From positions 1 to 44,065 of the forward strand of contig CAJUOF010000187.1 in assembly GCA_910587905.1 (NCBI GenBank): DNA of 44,065 nt, in the 5' to 3' direction. Shown in pieces: positions 32,625-41,291 of this stretch (position 1 is its first letter; each line of letters begins with the position of its first letter). Both the position numbers and the translations under genes were made by a program. The notes under the pieces were generated by a model. It saw only the letters and a list, made by a program, of their open reading frames with translations, was not told the DNA's origin and ran no database searches. Source of the stretch: an uncultured Lachnospiraceae bacterium (lineage in GTDB: Bacteria; Bacillota_A; Clostridia; Lachnospirales; Lachnospiraceae).

Positions 32625-33822
32625 AGCTTCTCTGCTGATCTTAAAACGCCGCGCGGTGCAGGTCATGGTTTACCTTTCCATGTTCACCGCCATGTTCATC
32701 ATCATCGCCTCGTTTTATTCGGAGCAAGTGACCACGGATTTTTCCGCCGTCCAGCCTGCCTTCACCGTCATCAACCGGGACGAGAACACTGCCCTGACGG
32801 AAGGGCTCATGGAATTTTTGCGGGACAGGGGCGTGGAGCATGTCCTTCCTGACGAAAAAAAGGAACTTCAGGATGCGGCCTTTTACCATGCCACCGAGTA
32901 CATCCTGATCATTCCGGAGGGCTTTGACGAAGCCCTCTGGTCGGGCAATCCTCTTTCCCTGGAAGCCGTGTCCATACCGGGAACGGGGAAAAGCTACTAC
33001 ATGGACAGCCTGGCAAACCAGTACTGGAGCTATGTAAATGCCTATCACAAGGCGGACACTTCCCTTGACCGGACCGCCGTCGCCGGGATGGCCTTAGACG
33101 CCCTTTCCCTGGAAGCCTCCGCAGAGACGGTGCGCCACACGGACAGCCGGCCGATCAGTGACCTGTACGAATCCTACAACCGGGTCCAGTCCTACATCCT
33201 GATGGTGGTGACGCTCCTGTGCGTAAGCAGTATCACCATGTCCTTCAGGCGGCCGGACCTTCGCATGCGGAACCTCTGCGCCCCCACCACGGCCCGCCAG
33301 AAAAACCTGGGACTGTTTCTCTACTGCGCCCTCGTGGGCTTCATCGTCTGGTTAGCGACCAGCCTTCTGGGATACCTGGTCTCCCTGCCCTCCCTCGCCG
33401 GCGCCGACGGGCGGCTCGTCGCCCTCCTGTTTGTCAACAGCTTCCTTTATACCCTGGTGGCGCTGTCCATCGCCATGCTGCTCAACTATTTTATCTCCAA
33501 CCCCAACACCCAGAATGCCATTGCCAACTTTCTGAGCCTGGCTCTGAGTTTCCTGGGCGGCGCCTTCGTCCCTCTGGAATTTTTAAGCGAAGGGCTTCGC
33601 ACCGCCTCCCGGTTTACGCCGGTCTACTGGTATTCGCAGGCCGTCTCAGATATCTGCGATCTGACCGTATTAAATAAGGAAACCCTCGCCCCCGTCTGGC
33701 GTTCCTTTGCCATGGAGCTGGCCTTTTTCGCCGCCATCCTCTGCCTGGCACTGGCTGTGGGTAAATCCAAGAACAAGGCGGAAAAATCCTTCGGAAGTAT
33801 CCGGACGGAGATTGAAATGTGA
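32611..33822 (+). CDS. ABC-2 type permease, second subunit
   Basis: The 403-residue membrane protein has one N-terminal span (about 13-33), a large external domain (about 40-190) and about six C-terminal spans, including a span rich in Leu/Val/Ser after RVQSYILM. Layout and partner genes match the first permease. AAGGAGG lies 7 bases before its ATG, inside the upstream gene, which implies coupled translation. It ends 2 bases from the stop of the convergent LOR/SDH gene. No separate terminator fits between them, so the two transcripts must overlap. Confidence 0.92.
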   Translation: MKVFKASLLILKRRAVQVMVYLSMFTAMFIIIASFYSEQVTTDFSAVQPAFTVINRDENTALTEGLMEFLRDRGVEHVLPDEKKELQDAAFYHATEYILIIPEGFDEALWSGNPLSLEAVSIPGTGKSYYMDSLANQYWSYVNAYHKADTSLDRTAVAGMALDALSLEASAETVRHTDSRPISDLYESYNRVQSYILMVVTLLCVSSITMSFRRPDLRMRNLCAPTTARQKNLGLFLYCALVGFIVWLATSLLGYLVSLPSLAGADGRLVALLFVNSFLYTLVALSIAMLLNYFISNPNTQNAIANFLSLALSFLGGAFVPLEFLSEGLRTASRFTPVYWYSQAVSDICDLTVLNKETLAPVWRSFAMELAFFAAILCLALAVGKSKNKAEKSFGSIRTEIEM

Positions 33823-33824
33823 GC

Positions 33825-34916
33825 CTAAAGCCTCACACCTTTACTGACATTCACAATGAAATCCTGTACATTGGTAACAATTCCCTTGGCAGACAGACTT
33901 CCCCTGTCTGCCAATTTATTTACTGCAAACTCTGCGATATCCACACAGTAAAAATATACCTGGCGCACAGTTCCATCCGCCAACACCCGGAAGGAGGGAG
34001 TCATATTGCCCACGGCAATGGAGTGAAGGGTCGTCGCCATACAGATCACGGTTGTCGCCTTCCTGACACAGTCTCTCATGGCGTCCTGGCCGTCGTACAC
34101 ATCCCCATATACCTCGGGAAGGGGACCATCATCGCGGATCGAGCCTGCCAGCACCACGGGAATCTGTTTTTTCACACAACTGTAAATAATCCCGTCCTGA
34201 ATCTGCTCTTTCTCGATAAACTCCGAAATGGAACCGTGAAATCTCACCCGGTTAATCGTGTCCAGATGATTGTAATGCCCCATTGGGTAGCTTTCCTGAG
34301 TATAAATATCCTGTCCCAAAGCCGTTTTCAGATATGCGCCCTCCAAATCGTGGGTCGCCAGTGCGTTTCCAGCCAAAAGTCCATGGACATATCCGCCCAT
34401 AACCAGCTTGGAAAATGCCTCTCTGGAATCTGCATCAAAGGCGCAGGCCGGCCCCATAACCCAGAGGATATTCCCATGTTCCCTTTCATATTCCAAAAGT
34501 TCATATAAATGATCGTAGTCTCTGGAGAATGCAGTCTCTCTGGAACGCCCCAGACGAAAAGCGAAGGTGTCATCCAGACGGTTCCCCTGTTCTTTAAATC
34601 CATCTGTGTAGACATAGATCCCCTCCTCTGCCTGCTCTGTCCGTCCCACAAAGACCTGGTCTCCAGCCTTCAGATTGCGAAACTCTCGAACAGCAATCTG
34701 CCCATTCTCATAGACTGCCACACAGTCCATCCGGCTCTCCTTTGCCAAAAGCCAGTCTCCGTTCACCTTAAAATACTCCGGAAAGATTGTCGTGGAATGA
34801 TACCCCTGTGGTGCCACTCTGTCTTTGGGCGCCGGCTCCAGATGCGCTTCCGGGGCGGATACAAACCTCTTCTGTGTAAAATCTGGCACTGTGTACTTAA
34901 GTAATTCAAATCCCAT
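33825..34916 (-). CDS. LOR/SDH (TIGR00300) family protein, ornithine-cyclodeaminase-like
   Basis: The 363-residue protein matches the TIGR00300 group related to the LOR/SDH part of lysine-ketoglutarate reductase proteins and to archaeal-type ornithine cyclodeaminase. Conserved blocks are WVMGPACAFDADSREAFSK, LLAGNALATHDLEGA, MGHYNHLDTINRVR, VLAGSIRDDGPLPEVYGDV, MATTLHSIAVGNMTPS and VTNVQDFIVNVSKGV. It probably binds NAD(H) and acts on a small amino acid such as ornithine. That activity is inference. I chose the ATG at 34916, with AAGGAGG 8 bases upstream, over an ATG at 34982 that lacks a site. It has its own promoter and no obvious pathway neighbour. Confidence 0.85.
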   Translation of the reverse strand: MGFELLKYTVPDFTQKRFVSAPEAHLEPAPKDRVAPQGYHSTTIFPEYFKVNGDWLLAKESRMDCVAVYENGQIAVREFRNLKAGDQVFVGRTEQAEEGIYVYTDGFKEQGNRLDDTFAFRLGRSRETAFSRDYDHLYELLEYEREHGNILWVMGPACAFDADSREAFSKLVMGGYVHGLLAGNALATHDLEGAYLKTALGQDIYTQESYPMGHYNHLDTINRVRFHGSISEFIEKEQIQDGIIYSCVKKQIPVVLAGSIRDDGPLPEVYGDVYDGQDAMRDCVRKATTVICMATTLHSIAVGNMTPSFRVLADGTVRQVYFYCVDIAEFAVNKLADRGSLSAKGIVTNVQDFIVNVSKGVRL

Positions 34917-34996
34917 GTTCATTTCCTCCTTCTTCCTTTTCCGTATATGAAAGCTTTTTATACAATCCAGCCCGTTTCGCATTGCATGGTTCCTGT

Positions 34997-35025
34997 ATTA
35001 TACATCAATCTGCTGCTTCTGGAAA
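34997..35025 (-). promoter_or_regulatory. Promoter of the LOR/SDH gene
   Basis: On the minus strand TTTCCA (35020-35025), a 17-base spacer and a perfect TATAAT (34997-35002) lie about 80 bases before the ATG at 34916. Confidence 0.6.
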
Positions 35026-35155
35026 GTGCTTTTTACTTGCGGGACGTGAGATCGTATGATACTGTGAGGAATTGTTAAAAAGCATCCATCAAACCGTAAA
35101 AATACACGAAAACCTCATCTTCACAAAAAAATTTTTGTTATTTTTTTACAGCTCC

Positions 35156-35184
35156 TTGCTTTTCTTACTAAAATAAGTTATGGT
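35156..35184 (+). promoter_or_regulatory. Candidate promoter of the serine operon
   Basis: TTGCTT (35156-35161), a 17-base spacer and TATGGT (35179-35184) lie 42 bases before the ATG at 35227, in an AT-rich stretch. The stretch 35026-35155 shows nothing else I can support. Confidence 0.5.
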
Positions 35185-35226
35185 ATAAATAACATTCAAA
35201 TCATAAAGCAATGGAGGGTTTGCAGT

Positions 35227-36429
35227 ATGAAAAAGAAGAAACTGGGCCTTGTGCCAAAACTCATCATCGCGATCATTCTCGGTATCTTATTTGGATCGTT
35301 CCTGCCGGAGAGCATCTGCCGCATCATCGTCACGGCTTCCGGGCTGTTCAGCACGTTCCTCAAATTTGTCATTCCGCTGATGATCGTCGCTTACGTGACC
35401 ATGGGGATCGCAGACCTTAGCCAGGGAGCCGGAAAGCTCCTGCTGATCACGGTCTGTCTGGCCTACGGCTCCACGCTGATTGCGGGAACCTGTTCCTACC
35501 TGGTGGCCAGCGGCTTATTCCCCAGCTTCATGAGCCCGGAGGCCATGGAGCAGATCGCGGCGACCGCGGATAATTCCCTGGCGTCTTATTTCAGCATCAG
35601 CCTCGCTCCCATCCTGGATACCCTGTCGGCCGTGGCCCTGGCCTTCGTCCTGGGACTGTGCCTGTCCACCATGCGGGGCAAAAAGGAGATCGGCAGCAGC
35701 CTCTATAACGGCATGAAGGATTTCTCCAGCATCATCGACAAGGTGCTCCATACGGTGATCATCCCCCTGCTTCCGCTCTACATCTGCGGGACCTTCACCG
35801 ACATGACCAAGTCCGGCAAGACCTTCGCAATTCTCAGCATCCTGTGGAAGGTATTCCTGGTGGTCATCATCATGCACCTGATCTACATCGTCATCCAATT
35901 TATCGTGGCGGGAACCATCAGCAAGAAAAACCCGCTCACACTGATTAAAAACCAGATTCCCGGCTATACGACCGCACTTGGGACCCAGTCCTCGGCGGCC
36001 ACCATCCCGGTCAACCTGGAATGCGCCAAAAACGACGGCGTCTCCGAGCAGATCCGCAATTTCGTGGTGCCGCTGTGCGCCAACATCCACATGGCCGGTT
36101 CCATGATCACCATCACCGCCTGTGCCACCGCGGTCTGCCTGATGAACCAGCTTCCCATCAGCATCACCACGGTGATCCCGTTCATCATGACCCTCGGCAT
36201 CGCCATGGTGGCTTCCCCCGGCGCTCCCGGCGGCTCCATCATGACGGCCCTGCCCTTCCTGTACATGATCTTCGGTGCGGAAGCCGGCAATCCGGACGGC
36301 CCCATCTGCGCCATCATGGTCGCCCTCTACATCACCCAGGATTCCTTCGGGACCGCCTGTAACGTATCCGGCGACAATGCCATCGGCGTCATCGTGAACA
36401 CGATCTACGAGAAGTGGATCAAAAAATAA
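35227..36429 (+). CDS. DAACS-family amino acid:cation symporter, probably for serine
   Basis: This 400-residue membrane carrier of the dicarboxylate/amino acid:cation symporter family (SDF, SstT/GltP group) has about eight membrane spans and two re-entrant hairpins. The signature regions are LGTQSSAATIPVNLECAKNDGV (Ser-rich hairpin), HMAGSMITI and MVASPGAPGGSIMTALPFL. A terminal segment, ITQDSFGTACNVSGDNAIGV, carries the Asp/Asn residues used for substrate and cation. GGAGGG lies 8 bases before the ATG. Because sdaAB and sdaAA follow within 20 bases, serine (possibly threonine) is the likely substrate. Confidence 0.93.
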   Translation: MKKKKLGLVPKLIIAIILGILFGSFLPESICRIIVTASGLFSTFLKFVIPLMIVAYVTMGIADLSQGAGKLLLITVCLAYGSTLIAGTCSYLVASGLFPSFMSPEAMEQIAATADNSLASYFSISLAPILDTLSAVALAFVLGLCLSTMRGKKEIGSSLYNGMKDFSSIIDKVLHTVIIPLLPLYICGTFTDMTKSGKTFAILSILWKVFLVVIIMHLIYIVIQFIVAGTISKKNPLTLIKNQIPGYTTALGTQSSAATIPVNLECAKNDGVSEQIRNFVVPLCANIHMAGSMITITACATAVCLMNQLPISITTVIPFIMTLGIAMVASPGAPGGSIMTALPFLYMIFGAEAGNPDGPICAIMVALYITQDSFGTACNVSGDNAIGVIVNTIYEKWIKK

Positions 36430-36447
36430 AGGACAGGAGGCGGCCAT

Positions 36448-37107
36448 ATGAACGTGTTTGACATCATCGGCCCGGTCATGATCGGGCCCTCCAGCTCCCA
36501 CACAGCGGGGGCCGTGCGCCTGGGCCGGGTGGCCTGGAAGATCCTGGAGGAAAAAGCCGTGCGGGCAGACATCCGGCTTTCCGGTTCCTTCGCCCAGACC
36601 TATCGGGGGCACGGCACCGACAAGGCCCTGATCGCCGGCATCATGGGGATGCACTCCGACGACGAGCGGATCCGCCGTTCTCTGGCGCTGGCGGAGGAGG
36701 AAGGTCTCGTCTATTCCTTTACTGCGGAAGACATCCGTGACGCCCATCCCAACACCGCCAGGATCCACCTGAAAGGGGAAAACGGCGCCGAGTGCACCAT
36801 ACAGGGTGCCAGCATCGGCGGCGGAAACATTCTGATCACGGAGATCGACGGGATGGAGGTGTCCTTCACCGGACAGTACAACACCCTCATGGTACTCCAC
36901 TACGACAAGCCGGGCACCATCGCCGCCGTGACCAACTTCATGGCCTACTCCGGAACCAACATCGGCAATTTCCGGCTGGCCCGCAAGAAGAAGGGCGGCG
37001 AGGCGGTCATGACCATCGAGGTGGACGGGGACGTGGAGGAGAGCCTGATCCAGAGCCTGCGCATCCTTCCCAACGTCATCAACGTCATTCTGATCAAGGC
37101 AATCTAG
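36448..37107 (+). CDS. sdaAB: L-serine dehydratase, iron-sulfur-dependent, beta subunit
   Basis: This is the beta subunit of the two-chain L-serine ammonia-lyase that converts serine to pyruvate and ammonia. The 219-residue protein begins with the family hallmark VFDIIGPVMIGPSSSHTAGAVRLGR and ends with an ACT-like regulatory domain (LMVLHYDKPGTIAAVTNFMAYSGTNIGNFRLAR). AGGAGG lies 8 bases before the ATG. It is the second gene of the operon, between the symporter and the alpha subunit, the standard order in Firmicutes. Confidence 0.97.
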   Translation: MNVFDIIGPVMIGPSSSHTAGAVRLGRVAWKILEEKAVRADIRLSGSFAQTYRGHGTDKALIAGIMGMHSDDERIRRSLALAEEEGLVYSFTAEDIRDAHPNTARIHLKGENGAECTIQGASIGGGNILITEIDGMEVSFTGQYNTLMVLHYDKPGTIAAVTNFMAYSGTNIGNFRLARKKKGGEAVMTIEVDGDVEESLIQSLRILPNVINVILIKAI

Positions 37108-37117
37108 GAAAGGGGAA

Positions 37118-38005
37118 ATGTCTGTCATGCTGGACTATGATTCCATTGCGGCCATCTGCAGAGCCGCAGAAGAAAAACAAATGACCATCTCTGCCCTGGT
37201 ATTGTCCGATCAGGCCGAGCAGATGGAAATACCGGCGGATGAATTGTACGAGCGAATGAAAAAAAGTCTCCACGTCATGCAAGAGGCCGTGCGGGAAGGT
37301 AAAAATCCGGAGCTTCGCTCCACCTCCGGCCTGACCGGGGGCGACGCCGCAAAGGTGGGGGCTTACGCCGAGACCGGCGGCATCACGGGAAAATTTTTAA
37401 ACCACGCCATAGCCAGGGCCGTGGCCGTGTCGGAATACAACGCCGCCATGGGAAAGATCGTGGCCTCGCCCACGGCCGGCTCCTGCGGCATCCTGCCGGG
37501 CACCGTCGTCTCCATGCTGGAGGAGGGCCGCTGTGACGAGCACGCCGCCGTCATGGCCCTCTTCACGGCGGGAGCCATCGGCATGGTGATCGCCGGGCAG
37601 GCATCCATCGCCGGTGCCCAGGGCGGCTGCCAGGCAGAATGCGGCTCCGCCTCCGCCATGGCCGCCGCCGCCCTGGTGGAGCTGGCCGGCGGAACTCCCA
37701 CCCAGGCCGGCGAGGCCTGCGCCATCGCCATCAAAAATCAGCTGGGTCTGGTCTGCGACCCGGTGGCCGGGCTGGTGGAGATCCCCTGTATCAAGCGGAA
37801 CGTGTCGGGGATCGCCATCGCCTTCACCTCCGCCGACCTGGCGCTGGCAGGTGTCGAGAGCAAGATCCCGGTGGACGAGTGCGTGATGGCCATGCGCCAG
37901 GTGGGCGACATGCTCCCCTGCGCACTGAAAGAGACCTCCCAGGCCGGGCTTGCCGCCACGCCGACGGGGATCCGGCTTAAAAAGCAGGTGTTTGGGGAGA
38001 CGTAG
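37118..38005 (+). CDS. sdaAA: L-serine dehydratase, iron-sulfur-dependent, alpha subunit
   Basis: This is the catalytic subunit that carries the oxygen-sensitive [4Fe-4S] cluster. The 295-residue sequence shows TSGLTGGDAAKVGAYAE, VASPTAGSCGILPGTV, QGGCQAECGSASAMAAAAL, and KNQLGLVCDPVAGLVEIPCIKRN, with the cysteines expected for the cluster. The start ATG at 37118 has AAGGGG 3-4 bases upstream. A second ATG three codons later is also possible. Together with sdaAB it forms the complete anaerobe-type enzyme. A hairpin terminator lies 39 bases past the stop. Confidence 0.97.
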   Translation: MSVMLDYDSIAAICRAAEEKQMTISALVLSDQAEQMEIPADELYERMKKSLHVMQEAVREGKNPELRSTSGLTGGDAAKVGAYAETGGITGKFLNHAIARAVAVSEYNAAMGKIVASPTAGSCGILPGTVVSMLEEGRCDEHAAVMALFTAGAIGMVIAGQASIAGAQGGCQAECGSASAMAAAALVELAGGTPTQAGEACAIAIKNQLGLVCDPVAGLVEIPCIKRNVSGIAIAFTSADLALAGVESKIPVDECVMAMRQVGDMLPCALKETSQAGLAATPTGIRLKKQVFGET

Positions 38006-38044
38006 CCGACCGCCCCCATAGAAATGGAAAAACAAAAAGAAAAG

Positions 38045-38101
38045 CGCCCTCCTCCGGATCCCGTTTGAGAAATCCGATCCATAACAAAGGAGGGCGTTTT
38101 T
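38045..38101 (+). terminator. Terminator of the serine operon
   Basis: CGCCCTCCT (38045-38053) pairs with AGGAGGGCG (38088-38096), and a small inner GGAT/ATCC pairing lies in the 34-base loop. TTTTT follows directly. It marks the left border of the AT-rich three-gene island. Confidence 0.75.
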
Positions 38102-38127
38102 CATGATTCTTGGCGATGTAAAATCCC

Positions 38128-38991
38128 TTACATGATTCGTTTTTTAAGTTCCAGGGCTTTCCGTATCTCATCGGGAGGCGTCTTTTGCGTCTTCTTGATA
38201 AATCCATTCAAGAAACACAACCCGTTTTTTTGTACAAAAAATAATCGGAAGATCCGTCCACCGCTCACATGTATCCGCAGTTCAAACACATCATCCCGAA
38301 GCTTGTCCCAAAGACTGCTCTTCCTTCCGTTTTCCAGGTCGTCGATCAGTCTTGGAATCGCTTCCACAATATTTATCAGATCCGCTTCCGTCAGCTCGTT
38401 TCCGCATAATGCCTCATCTGCGTAGCAGCGCCCATCTGCTTCTATACAGATCACCGGCCTGCTATAAGGATACCGTTCCAATATGTATCTGATCTTCCCC
38501 TTATCCTCACGCAAATATGCTGTTAGCAACTGTTCCGTCTCACATATATTGCAGATATCCCTGCGTTCTTTATTTCGGGAGCAGATAAATGTTGTCTCCT
38601 GATAATCCCGGTGCGGGAAAGAGACCAGTCTCCCCCGTCTCTCGATCGCCTCCGTAAAACAATTTGGTTCCTCTTTTTTAAATGGATATCCATAATTCAC
38701 TTCGGGCTTTGTCGCCATGTCAACATCCCAGTATGGCTCGCAGTATCCAAGGTTTACCAGATAGCTTTTCAGTACAGAAACCGCCGGCTCGTTTGCCATC
38801 AGCATGAGATCATGCAGCGACAGTTCCGCCGTCACCGCTGCCCCGTAAATATCGGACTTTTTAAAAAATGGAGTCTCATTTTCAATTATGATATCAAAAA
38901 GCGGGGCCAATACCTCACGTACATAGTCGGCAAACTCATCTACACTCTGAAATTGCCCGTCTAACGAAAATTCATTTAAAAACAGTTCCAT
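38128..38991 (-). CDS. Protein with C-terminal RelE/HigB (Gp49-like) toxin domain, third gene of candidate defence operon
   Basis: The 287-residue soluble protein has two parts. The N-terminal 200 or so residues are unknown to me: they start MELFLNEFSLDGQFQS, contain IYGAAVTAELSLHDLM, a Cys-rich stretch FICSRNKERRDICNICE, and CIEADGRCYADEAL. The C-terminal 85 residues match the Gp49/HigB branch of RelE-type ribonuclease toxins: IPRLIDDLENGR, LWDKLRDDVFELRIHVSGGR, FRLFFVQKN and LNGFIKKTQKTPPDEIRKAL. No HigA-type antitoxin follows. Its start overlaps the ATPase gene by 20 bases with GGAGG 4-5 bases before the ATG, so it is translationally coupled. I infer an RNA-cleaving or ribosome-acting effector controlled by the two upstream proteins. 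Confidence 0.82.
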   Translation of the reverse strand: MELFLNEFSLDGQFQSVDEFADYVREVLAPLFDIIIENETPFFKKSDIYGAAVTAELSLHDLMLMANEPAVSVLKSYLVNLGYCEPYWDVDMATKPEVNYGYPFKKEEPNCFTEAIERRGRLVSFPHRDYQETTFICSRNKERRDICNICETEQLLTAYLREDKGKIRYILERYPYSRPVICIEADGRCYADEALCGNELTEADLINIVEAIPRLIDDLENGRKSSLWDKLRDDVFELRIHVSGGRIFRLFFVQKNGLCFLNGFIKKTQKTPPDEIRKALELKKRIM

Positions 38992-40069
38992 TCTTCCTCC
39001 CGGGCAGTCCGATCATTTTGTTTAGATCAAGATCAAACTGATCGAACAGATTTTTTTTCTGGTTTTCCACCCGTCCCATTCTCCCGATCCGAACTTTCAT
39101 CGCCTGGGATACATGCTCTTCGTCCAGACTGATAAACTGAATGTTGACCGCCTCTTTCTCCATCTCCCCTGCCGCGATCCCCGCCCGAAATCCATTAAAA
39201 ACATGATCACTGTGAGACTCGATAAACAACTGGCGCTGATTCCCGGAAACGAAATATAAAAATTCACAGAGTTTGGCCTGGGCGGAGGGATGTAAATGGA
39301 TCTCCGGATTCTCCAGCACGATCACGGAATCCTTTGGCGAAGACAGACAGACGATCAGGACGCTGATCAGATAGCTGATTCCGGAGCCAATGTTTGTGGG
39401 CCTGATCCGAAGCACGTCATACATCGTATAATCAGCCTTTACCAGATCCGCCCCTAAAATTTCTTCCGTACTGATCACCGTGTCCACAATATAAGACAGC
39501 CACCAATTCACCTGGCCCAGCAATGTATAATCCACGTTTCCCTTACAAAATTCCGGCTCCACTACATCGGCATGATGTTGGTTCAGGAAGGCGATCGCAT
39601 ACCGGCCGTCTGATCCGATTTCATCCTCCAATGTCATATTTTTCGCATATACGTTCTGCGGCCCTATCCTGTCGTTTGACAGATACTGGATTTTACGTTT
39701 CCTGATATTAAGGCCCTCAAAAAAAAGCTCGACCGTTTTTTCTGAAGATGTCTCTCTTGCCACTGACAATTTTCCGTCTTCCGTTTGTCCAAAAAGCAAA
39801 GACATTCCTTCGTTTTCATTCCAAAGGGATACCTTGATGGTCTTTTTTTCCCCATAAAGACAACGGCTCTCCGCAAAGCTCCCAAGAGACAATAACGCCC
39901 CATTTAATCCGCAATTAAGCTCCAGGTTCTGGGCGATCAACAACAGGCCCTGCAGTATGGAGGATTTCCCCGACGAGTTGGTTCCGATCAAAAGATTCAG
40001 GCGGGAGCACTCCATTTCCATGCTCTTGATGCTTTTCAAATTTTCAATCTTTAATTTTTGTATCAACAT
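38972..40069 (-). CDS. AAA ATPase with DUF3696-type C-terminus, second gene of candidate defence operon
   Basis: This 365-residue SMC/RecF-like ATPase has an N-terminal beta start (LKIENLKSIKSMEME), Walker A IGTNSSGKSS (Lys35), a degenerate signature NIGSGISYLISVL, Walker B VIVLENPEIHLHPSAQ, and the His switch IESHSDHVFNGFR. The C-terminus (VNIQFISLDEE, GRVENQKKNLFDQFDLDL) resembles the DUF3696 tail found in OLD-like ATPases of prokaryotic defence and toxin loci. There is no TOPRIM domain, unlike true OLD nucleases, so the effector must be elsewhere. It overlaps the DUF262 gene by 7 bases and the downstream toxin-domain gene by 20 bases, a tightly coupled three-gene set. Confidence 0.9.
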   Translation of the reverse strand: MLIQKLKIENLKSIKSMEMECSRLNLLIGTNSSGKSSILQGLLLIAQNLELNCGLNGALLSLGSFAESRCLYGEKKTIKVSLWNENEGMSLLFGQTEDGKLSVARETSSEKTVELFFEGLNIRKRKIQYLSNDRIGPQNVYAKNMTLEDEIGSDGRYAIAFLNQHHADVVEPEFCKGNVDYTLLGQVNWWLSYIVDTVISTEEILGADLVKADYTMYDVLRIRPTNIGSGISYLISVLIVCLSSPKDSVIVLENPEIHLHPSAQAKLCEFLYFVSGNQRQLFIESHSDHVFNGFRAGIAAGEMEKEAVNIQFISLDEEHVSQAMKVRIGRMGRVENQKKNLFDQFDLDLNKMIGLPGRKNGTVFK

Positions 40070-41196
40070 CCCTCAAACAGCCTCCCCACCTTCTTCGCCT
40101 GTTCCAGTCTCCATTTTAACCGGGCCGCACCGTCTCGATGATTTCCAATGTTTTCCCGAAATTCTTTCTTATCTAACAAATTTTTCACTTCATTTCTAAT
40201 CCGGTTTTTGACAGTTTCTTTTTCAAAGGGCAAAAACTGCATAATAAACATCACCGTCTCGAACACGTTCATATTGATCGGCGACCGCCGTTCTCCGCCG
40301 CTCAGTCGAAATCCATCTTCTCCTAAATAAAAATATGATTTTTTCAGCCCATCCAACACCAGTTTTTCTATTTTCTGAAGTTCTGCTTCTCCCATATGGT
40401 TCAGCGCATCCATGCCAAGTCCCAACAGTTCGTCAATATCGTCTTTATACACGTAGGGTTCTCCCTTTTCATCCTTCAAAGCATGGTTCCGATACAGATA
40501 AAACGTGATATATCTTGTCAGGATGTACTTATCCTTCATCCTTTTTTCCCGCACAAAAGCTTTTCCCGTGGCCTCTTTAAACGAATCGCTCTCGGACAAG
40601 GTTTTTAACAGCCTGGTAGCGGCCCCTTGGTATAACGCATTCCTCATCTCCTGCTTGTTTAACCGCATTCCGCCCCGGTTTACCCGGTCAAAAATATCAA
40701 ATTTGATCCGGTCCGGCGTCGGCGGCATAATCACGTGCGCCTGGATCTGAAAGTCTTCAATCCGCGCCTTCTGTACCGGAGACAGCTCAGAAAATTTACG
40801 GTCATTCACATCCGGAAGGATTTTGAGATTCTTTAATTTGTAATCGTCATTCATATAGGAAAACAACGCTGTCAAACGCTGCCGGCCGTCCACCACGATC
40901 AAATTCCCGTATTTATCCTGGCTAAAATAAAAAATCGGCAGGGGGAGCCCCATCAAAACGCTCTCGACCAATTCTGCTTTGCCTTCCGGAGACCAGACGT
41001 CCTCCCTCTGAAAATCACTGTCCAAAATCACTCGTTTAGGTGAAGCGTTAAAGCGGCGGTTCAATTCAAAAAGCGTGTAAAATCCCTTATCGATCTTGAT
41101 TCCGTTCATGGGATAGATCTGCCCTTCCTCCTGGTTTTTTACATCCAGTTCATCTTCATGCTCAACAAACCTCTCCCCCGTTATCACTTTTCCCAC
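40063..41196 (-). CDS. DUF262 (ParB-like, DGRQR) protein, first gene of candidate defence operon
   Basis: DUF262 is the N-terminal NTPase/DNA-sensing module of GmrSD-type restriction enzymes and of SspE. The family features are DSDFQREDVWSPEGK (residues 60-74), ESVLMGLPLPIFYFS, the hallmark VVDGRQRLTALFSY (DGRQR at 104-108, counted from the TTG), and FDRVNRGGMRLNKQEMRNAL (170-189). The C-terminal 180 residues are helical and show no HNH/DUF1524 nuclease motif, so the usual DNA-cutting domain is absent. I start at GTG 41196, with AGGAGG 8 bases upstream. A TTG one codon earlier (41199) is possible. It leads the operon, with its own promoter 40-65 bases upstream. Confidence 0.9.
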   Translation of the reverse strand: MGKVITGERFVEHEDELDVKNQEEGQIYPMNGIKIDKGFYTLFELNRRFNASPKRVILDSDFQREDVWSPEGKAELVESVLMGLPLPIFYFSQDKYGNLIVVDGRQRLTALFSYMNDDYKLKNLKILPDVNDRKFSELSPVQKARIEDFQIQAHVIMPPTPDRIKFDIFDRVNRGGMRLNKQEMRNALYQGAATRLLKTLSESDSFKEATGKAFVREKRMKDKYILTRYITFYLYRNHALKDEKGEPYVYKDDIDELLGLGMDALNHMGEAELQKIEKLVLDGLKKSYFYLGEDGFRLSGGERRSPINMNVFETVMFIMQFLPFEKETVKNRIRNEVKNLLDKKEFRENIGNHRDGAARLKWRLEQAKKVGRLFEGC

Positions 41197-41234
41197 CAAG
41201 CCCGCCTCCTATCCACAATTTCTGCATTAACACG

Positions 41235-41263
41235 ATTATAATCTATTTTTGCTCCCCTTACAA
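41235..41263 (-). promoter_or_regulatory. Promoter of the DUF262-AAA-toxin operon
   Basis: On the minus strand TTGTAA (41258-41263), a 17-base spacer and a perfect TATAAT (41235-41240) lie 38 bases before the GTG start. Confidence 0.65.
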
Positions 41264-41291
41264 CGAAAAACACAACACGCCCTCACTTCCC

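Noticed and set aside
35515..37128. A 537-codon minus-strand open frame across the symporter and sdaAB
   Set aside because: It is antisense to two clear genes, its sequence is Asp/Gly/His-rich shadow composition of GC-rich coding DNA, and it has no domain or ribosome site.
38972..40069. OLD-family nuclease
   Set aside because: The ATPase part is similar, but no TOPRIM domain follows Walker B and the protein ends with a DUF3696-type tail.
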